From NCBI RefSeq assembly GCF_005877905.1, contig NZ_SWDV01000032.1:1-64000 (forward strand): a stretch of DNA of 64,000 bases. Direction: 5' to 3'. Shown here one piece after another: positions 58,490-64,000 of the stretch. Below the pieces are notes generated by a model. That model searched no databases and was not told the origin of the DNA. It saw nothing but the letters and a program-made list of their open reading frames with translations. The position numbers and the translations under genes were made by a program. Position 1 is the first letter of the stretch. Every line of letters begins with the position of its first letter. This DNA is from Pseudomonas nicosulfuronedens. GTDB lineage: Bacteria; Pseudomonadota; Gammaproteobacteria; Pseudomonadales; Pseudomonadaceae.

Positions 58490-59020
58490 ATGTCCGAACA
58501 ATCTTTAACCCTGGCGCTATTGCTCGACACGGTGGAGCAAGCGTTATCCACGCGCTTGACCGAGATCGGCGCCTTCCTGCGTGGCCCGCTGACGCAAACG
58601 CCGGCGACACTTCCTGCGCTGGCGCTGGAGTACGCGGGCCTGCTGCCTGGCCGTGATCCCGGCAATGGGCAGACCGCACTCATCTGCCGGCTCCAGACGC
58701 GCATTCTGGTGGCAAGAGATGATGCGCAAGCGGAGGCCTTGGTACTACGCACTGTCGCCGCGCTGGCCGTGCTTTTACGCGGTCAGAACTGGGGGTTGGA
58801 ACTGGAGCCGGTGAGCTTCATTCAGGCCCAGCCGGAGCTCGATAATTCAGCGCTGGCGGCGTGTCGCGTGTGGCTGGTGGAGTGGCAGCAGCCGGTGCTG
58901 CTGGGCGAGACCGAGTGGCCCTGGGAAGACCAGCCGCCGGGCAGCCTCATGCTGGGCTTCGACCCGCAGACCGGACCCGGCCACGAGGACGACTACTTCG
59001 ACCCGGGAGCCGTGCAATGA
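58490..59020 (+). CDS. Conserved tailocin protein of unknown function (PA0615-like)
   Basis: A 176-residue soluble protein between holin and baseplate spike genes. It starts [19 protein letters not shown] and ends with an acidic, Pro/Gly-rich tail ([11 protein letters not shown]). Position and size resemble minor tail or completion proteins, but no motif confirms this. GGAGACGAC before ATG 58490 is preferred over the in-frame GTG at 58469. Its stop overlaps the next gene (ATGA). Confidence 0.72.
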   Translation: MSEQSLTLALLLDTVEQALSTRLTEIGAFLRGPLTQTPATLPALALEYAGLLPGRDPGNGQTALICRLQTRILVARDDAQAEALVLRTVAALAVLLRGQNWGLELEPVSFIQAQPELDNSALAACRVWLVEWQQPVLLGETEWPWEDQPPGSLMLGFDPQTGPGHEDDYFDPGAVQ

Positions 59021-59580
59021 ACCAGGATTACGTGAGCGCGGAACACGACCGCATGCTCGCCGCCCTGGTCATGCCTTGTGAAGTGGTGGCCGTGGACCTG
59101 GCGGCGGCACGAGTACGCGTGCGGTCCGGCGAATGGATCAGCGCCTGGGTACGCTGGCACGCGCAGGCAGCCGGTGCTGCACGGCATTGGCGGGCGCCGA
59201 GCCTGGGCGAGCAGGGTGTGCTGCTCAGTCCGTCCGGAATGGCCGCCATGGGTACCTTCGTGCCGGGGCTGTTCGGCGCGGCCTCGGCACCACCGAACAA
59301 TCGCGGCGAGGTCGAGAGCTGGCACTTTCCCGATGGTGCTGTGCTCAGCTACGACTGGCAGGCGCATCGCTATGACCTGCAGCTGCCTGCCGGCACCGCC
59401 ACGGTGAAAGTCGGCGGCACGCAGGTGGTGATCGACCCCGGAGCGGTGAGTATCACCGCCGCCAGCATCCAGCTGACCGGCCCGGTGACCATCAAGGGCG
59501 CGCTGACGGTGAACGGCAACATCAGCAGCACCGGCTCGATCATGGACACCGCCGGCAACAGCAACCACCACACTCATTGA
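59017..59580 (+). CDS. Baseplate spike protein, phage P2 gpV-like
   Basis: A 187-residue spike. The N-terminal OB-fold region (residues 1-95, [20 protein letters not shown]) is followed by a beta-helix ([20 protein letters not shown]) and a C-terminal HxH tip SNHHTH, which in P2 gpV binds the iron that caps the membrane-piercing needle. It matches the R-pyocin spike position (PA0616). Confidence 0.9.
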   Translation: MNQDYVSAEHDRMLAALVMPCEVVAVDLAAARVRVRSGEWISAWVRWHAQAAGAARHWRAPSLGEQGVLLSPSGMAAMGTFVPGLFGAASAPPNNRGEVESWHFPDGAVLSYDWQAHRYDLQLPAGTATVKVGGTQVVIDPGAVSITAASIQLTGPVTIKGALTVNGNISSTGSIMDTAGNSNHHTH

Positions 59581-59622
59581 AGTCGCTTCGACTTCCAACC
59601 CAGGCCCGCCTCGTGCGGGCCT
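59579..59622 (+). other. Two consecutive hairpins between V and W genes
   Basis: GAAGTCG-CTT-CGACTTC (59579-59595) begins in the V stop codon, followed by AGGCCCGC-CTCGT-GCGGGCCT (59602-59622). There is no T-tract. They are probably mRNA processing or stability elements controlling spike versus baseplate stoichiometry. Confidence 0.6.
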
Positions 59623-59643
59623 CTGCATTTCTGGAGACCTGCC

Positions 59644-59694
59644 ATGGGCAACTTTTCCCGTGCGCACCCTGAGCGACGGAGGGCGCGGCCATGA
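59644..59694 (+). CDS. Possible 16-residue leader peptide overlapping the W gene
   Basis: ATG 59644 follows GGAGACC and encodes MGNFSRAHPERRRARP; its TGA overlaps the ATG of the W gene in an ATGA arrangement, giving tight translational coupling. It may be a leader peptide or the remnant of a gene. It is supported by ribosome site and overlap only. Confidence 0.35.
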   Translation: MGNFSRAHPERRRARP

Positions 59695-60017
59695 TCGGCA
59701 TGGATCGACGCAACGGCCAGCCGCTGAGCGCGCTGGCGCACCTGAAGCAATCCATCGAGGACATCCTCACCACCCCGCTGGGCAGTCGGCGCATGCGCCC
59801 TGAATACGGCAGCCGTCTGCGGCGCATGGTCGACCTGCCAGTGACCGAAGGCTGGAAGGGCGCGGTGCAGGCTGAAGTGGCCCGTGCCATCGGCCGCTGG
59901 GAGCCGCGCCTGCGCCTGAGTTCGGTGCAGGTCGTGGCGGTGGTCGCCGGCAGCGTTTCGCTGCGCCTGCGCGGCGTCTACCTGGGCGACGAGATCGGAC
60001 TGGAGGTGGCGGCATGA
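59691..60017 (+). CDS. Baseplate wedge protein, phage P2 gpW / T4 gp25-like
   Basis: A 108-residue protein: MIGMDRRNGQPLSALAHLKQ, ILTTPLGSRRMRPEYGSRL (the gp25 lysozyme-like signature) and a C-terminal beta segment. It joins sheath and tube to the baseplate wedges. It overlaps the J gene by ATGA. Confidence 0.9.
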   Translation: MIGMDRRNGQPLSALAHLKQSIEDILTTPLGSRRMRPEYGSRLRRMVDLPVTEGWKGAVQAEVARAIGRWEPRLRLSSVQVVAVVAGSVSLRLRGVYLGDEIGLEVAA

Positions 60018-60904
60018 GCCTGATCGACCTGTCTCAACTGCCCGCTCCCGCGGTCGTGGAGACCCTCGACTACGAGACGCTCTACGCAGAGCTGCTGGCG
60101 GATTTTCGTAGCGCCATGGGCGATGGCTGGACCGCTGCGGTGGAGTCCGATCCGGTGGTCAAACTGTTGGAGCTGGCGGCCTATCGCGAACTGCTGCTGC
60201 GTGCGCGGATCAATGACGCCGCCCGTGCGGTGATGCTTGGCTATGCGACCCAGGGCGACCTCGATCAACTGGCTGCCGGCTACAACGTCAAGCGCCTGGT
60301 GATCCAGGAGGCGGATGCCACGACCTCGCCACCGACTCCGGCCGTGCTGGAGGGCGACGATTCCCTGCGCAACCGCACGCAACTGGCCTTCGACCAGCTG
60401 TCGGTGGCTGGGCCGCGCAATGCCTACGTGGCCTTCGCGCTCGGCGCCGACGGGCGTATCGCGGATGTTTCGGCGATCAGCCCGCAGCCCTGTGAGGCGC
60501 TGGTCAGTGTGCTGTCGTCGGAAGGCAATGGAACGGCAACGGAGGAACTGCTTCAGGCGGTGCGCGTTGCGCTGAACGATGAAGACGTGCGCCCGGTGGG
60601 CGATCGTCTCACGGTGCAGTCCGCAGCCATCGTGTCCTACCAGGTCGATGCCGTGCTCTACATCTACCCGGGCCCGGAGGCCGAGCTGATCCAGCAGGCC
60701 GCCGAGGCTTCGCTGCAGACCTACATTGCTACGCAGCGGCGCATCGGTCGCGATATCCGCCGCAGCGCGCTGTTCGCCGCGCTGCATGTGGAAGGCGTGC
60801 AGCGCGTCGAGCTGGCCAAGCCGGCTGCTGACGTGGTGCTCGACTCGACCCAGGCGGCGTATTGCAGCGGCTACCAGATCCGCGTGGGTGGCTCCGATGA
60901 GTAG
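60014..60904 (+). CDS. Baseplate assembly protein, phage P2 gpJ-like
   Basis: A 296-residue gpJ-family (T4 gp6-like) wedge protein: MSLIDLSQLPAPAVVETLDY, DPVVKLLELAAYRELLLRAR and the central beta domain (GPRNAYVAFALGADGRIADV). Coupled upstream (ATGA with W) and downstream (8-bp overlap with I). Confidence 0.92.
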   Translation: MSLIDLSQLPAPAVVETLDYETLYAELLADFRSAMGDGWTAAVESDPVVKLLELAAYRELLLRARINDAARAVMLGYATQGDLDQLAAGYNVKRLVIQEADATTSPPTPAVLEGDDSLRNRTQLAFDQLSVAGPRNAYVAFALGADGRIADVSAISPQPCEALVSVLSSEGNGTATEELLQAVRVALNDEDVRPVGDRLTVQSAAIVSYQVDAVLYIYPGPEAELIQQAAEASLQTYIATQRRIGRDIRRSALFAALHVEGVQRVELAKPAADVVLDSTQAAYCSGYQIRVGGSDE

Positions 60905-61511
60905 CCGCCTGCTGCCAATCAACTCGACTCCGCTGGAGCGCGTGCTGGCCGACGTGCAGGTCGGCGACCTGCCGGTGCCCCTGCGCGAGCTGATGGACCC
61001 GCAGCTCTGCCCGGTGGCCCTGCTGCCGTACCTGGCCTGGGCCTGGTCGGTGGACCGTTGGGACCCGGCCTGGAGCGATGCGGTGAAGCGCAAGGCGGTG
61101 TCCGCGGCGTTCCGTATCCATCAGCACAAGGGAACCATCGCTGCCCTGCGGCGGGTGATCGAGCCGCTGGGTTACCTGATCGAAATCATCGAGTGGTGGC
61201 AGGGCTCGCCCGTGGGCGAGCCGGGCACCTTCCGCCTGCGCATCGGCGTGCTCGACAGCGGTATCAGCGAGGAAATGTACCAGGAGGTGGAGCGTCTCAT
61301 CGATGACGCCAAGCCGCTCACGCGGCACCTCATCGGGCTGGACATCAGCCTGGAATCCCAGGGGCGGATCACCGTCGGCTCCGGGCAATACGACGGCGAC
61401 ATCGTCACCGTCTACCCCTACCTCCCGGATGTGATCGAAGCGATCGGCAGCCACGGCTTGCCGGGCCGGGAGCACACCATCGATAGCTTGAGTGTCTACC
61501 CATGGCAGTAA
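60897..61511 (+). CDS. Baseplate tail protein, phage P2 gpI-like
   Basis: A 204-residue protein of the gpI/T4 gp7 family: LLPINSTPLERVLADV, CPVALLPYLAWAWSVDRWDP and RVIEPLGYLIEIIEWW. It links the wedge to the tail fibre. It overlaps J by 8 bp and the fibre gene by 10 bp, so the block V to fibre is nearly gapless from W on. Confidence 0.92.
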   Translation: MSSRLLPINSTPLERVLADVQVGDLPVPLRELMDPQLCPVALLPYLAWAWSVDRWDPAWSDAVKRKAVSAAFRIHQHKGTIAALRRVIEPLGYLIEIIEWWQGSPVGEPGTFRLRIGVLDSGISEEMYQEVERLIDDAKPLTRHLIGLDISLESQGRITVGSGQYDGDIVTVYPYLPDVIEAIGSHGLPGREHTIDSLSVYPWQ

Positions 61512-63235
61512 CCTACTACGCACTTCTCACCACCATCGGTGCCGGCAAGCTGGCGAATGCCACTGCGCTGGGCACCACCCTGAAAATCACCCAGCTCGCT
61601 GTAGGCGACGGTGGCGGCAACGTACCGACCCCCGACGCCAGCCGCACGCAGCTGGTCAACGAAGTCCGCCGCGCACCGCTGAACCGCCTGAGCGTCGACC
61701 CGGCCAACAGCGCGCAGATCATCGCCGAACAGGTCATCCCCGAGGACGTGGGTGGCTGGTGGATCCGCGAGATGGGCCTGTACGACGAAGCCGGCGCGCT
61801 GATCGCCTACGCGAACTGTGCGCCCTCCTATAAACCGCAACTGGCCGAGGGCAGCGGCCGCACCCAGACCGTGCGTATTGTGCTGATCGTCAGCAATGCG
61901 GCGTCGGTGGAGCTGAAGATCGATCCGAGTGTGGTGTTGGCGACGCGGGAGTATGTGGATAACTCCATTGTCACGGCGATGAATCGGCTCGATTACAAGC
62001 AGTCCGTGCGTGCTGCAACCACTGCGAGCATTACGCTGAGCGGGCTGCAGACGGTGGATGGAGTCGCGCTAGTGGCGGGTGACCGTGTGCTGGTGAAGAA
62101 CCAGACCAATGCAGTGGATAACGGTCTGTATGCCGTTGCTACCGGTGCGTGGAGGCGCGCGACCGATGCCGACGACAATAGCGAAGTAACTCCGGGCCTA
62201 ACCGTTACTGTGGAGAGCGGTGCTGCGCAGGCGGACAGCGTCTGGCAGCTGGTGACCGATGGCGTGATTGTCTTGGGTGCCACGGCGTTGGCGTTCCAGA
62301 ACATTACCAATGGGTTGGCGAAGCTGGCGTCTCCGGCGTTCAGTGGCATTCCGACCGCACCAACGGCTGCAGTGGGAAACAACACCCAGCAACTGGCGAC
62401 TACCGCATTCACACAAGCAGCGATTGCTCCTCTTGCGACAGTGGCGTCGCCTGCGTTCACCGGAACGCCGACGGCCCCGACAGCCGCTGTCGGTAGCAAT
62501 ACCCAGCAGTTGGCAACGACCGCGTTCGTACAGGCCAGCGTTGCACCTCTGGCGGCAATAGCTTCGCCGGCATTCAGTGGTGTTCCTACGGCACCAACCG
62601 CCGTTGCCGGCACTAGCTCCACGCAATTGGCGACAACTGCCTTTGTTCAGTCTGCCGGTTCCGCAATTATTGGCGCCGCGCCGTCTTCGCTCGATACGTT
62701 GGGAAAACTGGCATTGTCGCTGGGCAACAACGCGAGCTATGCAGCAAGCGTCGATGCCAGTCTCCAGGCCAAGGCACCCTTGACCAGCCCTGCGCTTGTA
62801 GGTACCCCGACGGCACCAACTCCAGCATTGGGCGATAACACTAAAAAGGTTGCTACGACTGAATTCGTGCAGTCGTCTTTTGCGAAGTTCTCCACTACTC
62901 AGACCTTCCCCATCACGTTCGCCAACGGCTTCTTCAATCGCACGGCGAGTACCTGCTGGACGGCCAACGGCAATCTCTATCTCAGTCTGAACATGGGGCG
63001 AAACACCGTGCCGGAAAGCATACAGATGCTTGCCTTCACGCTGCCTGCGGGGGCTCGACCGAAATACGTCATCGATGGAGTGGGTGGTTATTCAGTCGAG
63101 ACACCACTGCAGTTGGGTATGTATGCATGGAGCCTGAAGCAGGACGGTACTTTCATCCTGATGTTTTCGATCCTGGCGCCCGCTGGAGGGACCAATTGCG
63201 GTTACAGCCTGAATCTCTGTACTCAGTTGGCTTGA
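61502..63235 (+). CDS. Tailocin tail fibre (phage P2 gpH-like) with 39-residue repeats
   Basis: A 577-residue receptor-binding fibre. Residues 1-150 form the conserved baseplate-attachment domain (YYALLTTIGAGKLANATALG, EDVGGWWIREMGLYDEAG). After a linker (about 160-275), three tandem 39-residue repeats with SPAFxGxPTAPTA and QLATTAF cover about 277-393, and a fourth partial copy starts near 429. The tip (about 465-577) is a short beta-rich domain with Cys residues (TNCGYSLNLCTQLA). From about 61,920 the sequence is visibly less GC-rich than the baseplate genes, a sign of exchange of the host-range part. No chaperone gene follows. Confidence 0.88.
   Translation: MAVTYYALLTTIGAGKLANATALGTTLKITQLAVGDGGGNVPTPDASRTQLVNEVRRAPLNRLSVDPANSAQIIAEQVIPEDVGGWWIREMGLYDEAGALIAYANCAPSYKPQLAEGSGRTQTVRIVLIVSNAASVELKIDPSVVLATREYVDNSIVTAMNRLDYKQSVRAATTASITLSGLQTVDGVALVAGDRVLVKNQTNAVDNGLYAVATGAWRRATDADDNSEVTPGLTVTVESGAAQADSVWQLVTDGVIVLGATALAFQNITNGLAKLASPAFSGIPTAPTAAVGNNTQQLATTAFTQAAIAPLATVASPAFTGTPTAPTAAVGSNTQQLATTAFVQASVAPLAAIASPAFSGVPTAPTAVAGTSSTQLATTAFVQSAGSAIIGAAPSSLDTLGKLALSLGNNASYAASVDASLQAKAPLTSPALVGTPTAPTPALGDNTKKVATTEFVQSSFAKFSTTQTFPITFANGFFNRTASTCWTANGNLYLSLNMGRNTVPESIQMLAFTLPAGARPKYVIDGVGGYSVETPLQLGMYAWSLKQDGTFILMFSILAPAGGTNCGYSLNLCTQLA
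62330..62680 (+). repeat. Three tandem 117-bp coding repeats in the tail fibre
   Basis: Units start at 62330, 62447 and 62564, exactly 117 bp (39 codons) apart, each opening with Ser-Pro-Ala-Phe. A partial fourth unit starts near 62786 after about 35 inserted codons. Synonymous sites differ, so they are old or diversified duplications. Confidence 0.85.
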
Positions 63236-63319
63236 TGCAAAGACGGTAAGTACTCGAAATGAGTCGTTAATCGAATGAATCCCCTATTGGCGTCGCCTTT
63301 TGTTGGCGGCCCATCCATG

Positions 63320-63341
63320 ACCGCCTCCCGGCGGTTTTTTT
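63320..63341 (+). terminator. Intrinsic terminator between fibre and sheath genes
   Basis: ACCGCC, loop TCCC, GGCGGT followed by TTTTTT. The 124-bp gap in which it lies (63236-63359) contains no credible chaperone gene. It would uncouple sheath and tube expression from baseplate and fibre. Confidence 0.8.
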
Positions 63342-63359
63342 ATGTCTGGAGAAAACCCT

Positions 63360-64000
63360 ATGAGCTTCTTTCACGGCGTCACCGTGACCAATGTCGACGT
63401 CGGTGCGCGCACCATTGCGCTGCCGTCGTCCTCGATCATCGGCCTGGTGGATACCTTCACCCCCGATACCAAGCTGACCGCGCAGGCCGATGTGCCGGTG
63501 CTGCTCACCAGCCAGCGCGAAGCGGCCGCCGCGTTTGGCACCGCGTCGGCGATCTACAAGTCCTGCACCGCGATCTTCACCCAGTCCGCCGCGGTGGTCG
63601 TGGCGGTGGGCGTGGCCAAGGTGGAGGATGCCGCGCAGCTGACGTCCTCGATCATCGGCAGCGTCACCGAGGCCGGCCAGCGTACCGGCCTGCAGGCGCT
63701 GCTCGATGGCAAGTCCCGCTTCAATGCCCAGCCGCGCCTGCTGATCGCGCCGAAGCATTCCGCCACCCAGGCGGTGGCCACCGCCATGGGCGCGCTGGCC
63801 GAGAAGCTGCGCGCCATCGCCATCGTCGACGGCCCCAACACCACCGACGAGGCGGCCATCGCCTACGCCGGGGAGTTCGGTAGCAAGCGCATCTACCTGG
63901 TCGATCCGGGCGTGCAGTACTGGGATACCGCCAGCAGCGCCACCGTCGACGCGCCGACTTCGGCCAATGCCGCCGCGCTGTTCGCCTGGACCGACAGCCA
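63360..64000 (+). CDS. Tail sheath protein (phage P2 gpFI-like), partial
   Basis: The gene runs off the window after 213 codons. It begins MSFFHGVTVTNVDVGARTIA with LPSSSIIGLVDTFTPD and VPVLLTSQREAAAAFG, the N-terminus of contractile sheath proteins of P2 and R-pyocins (PA0622-like). TCTGGAG lies upstream of the ATG. High GC returns here, in contrast to the fibre tip. Confidence 0.93.
   Translation, partial: MSFFHGVTVTNVDVGARTIALPSSSIIGLVDTFTPDTKLTAQADVPVLLTSQREAAAAFGTASAIYKSCTAIFTQSAAVVVAVGVAKVEDAAQLTSSIIGSVTEAGQRTGLQALLDGKSRFNAQPRLLIAPKHSATQAVATAMGALAEKLRAIAIVDGPNTTDEAAIAYAGEFGSKRIYLVDPGVQYWDTASSATVDAPTSANAAALFAWTDS

Noticed and set aside
63275-63359. Very short chaperone gene between fibre and sheath
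   Set aside because: The frame from ATG 63275 has no ribosome site, runs through the terminator into the sheath gene out of frame, and matches no chaperone pattern.

Overview
The window is a high-GC gammaproteobacterial chromosome segment that I assign to the genus Pseudomonas, outside P. aeruginosa but related to it (a P. nitroreducens/P. citronellolis-type species would fit). The reasons are the gene order from rmcA to the pyocin genes, which follows my recollection of the PAO1 PA0575-PA0622 order almost gene for gene, the rpsU-dnaG-rpoD operon, and the repeated REP palindrome with core GAGCGAGCTTGCTCGC. No comparison was run; the synteny statement is from memory.

Bases 1-12,700 are the variable part. 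They hold the end of a PhoX-type phosphatase, an Anr/Fnr-like regulator with a damaged cysteine cluster divergent from a four-repeat membrane protein, a polyamine-catabolism operon (oxidase, XRE-cupin regulator, gamma-glutamyl-polyamine synthetase) behind a 50-bp palindrome that contains its promoter, a Pmp3 peptide, and a translationally coupled pair of energy/oxygen sensors (globin-PAS-GGDEF-EAL followed by an Aer-like PAS chemoreceptor). An orphan BRO-domain gene and a HicAB toxin-antitoxin pair sit just before a CAT-anticodon tRNA whose acceptor stem looks like tRNA-Ile2.

Bases 12,800-54,800 are conserved core: rmcA; rpoD-dnaG-rpsU (with three hairpins between rpsU and dnaG); tsaD; plsY; folB-folK; cca; a lipoprotein; the yeaG-yeaH-spoVR stress operon; glpE; pdxA-rsmA-apaG-apaH; lptD-surA; amgK-murU-djlA (cell-wall sugar recycling plus a J-protein); the agtSR two-component system with a stand-alone substrate-binding protein and the agtABCD GABA/5-aminovalerate transporter; rpe-gph-trpE.

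Bases 54,900-64,000 are an R-type tailocin (pyocin) locus inserted after trpE: prtN activator, prtR LexA-like repressor, ptrB zinc-finger protein, a possible late regulator, a GNAT acetyltransferase cargo gene, then holin, a conserved hypothetical, P2-like baseplate proteins V, W, J and I, a tail fibre with a 39-residue repeat array, and the start of the sheath gene. Both prtN and prtR promoters carry the same TACAACC-NNN-GCTATATT block. A 21-bp-period repeat resembling the PrtN P-box lies before the late genes, an intrinsic terminator lies between it and the holin gene, and there is no room for the usual tail-fibre chaperone gene. Regulation runs as a chain: DNA damage, PrtR cleavage, PrtN, P-box, late operon, possibly with antitermination.
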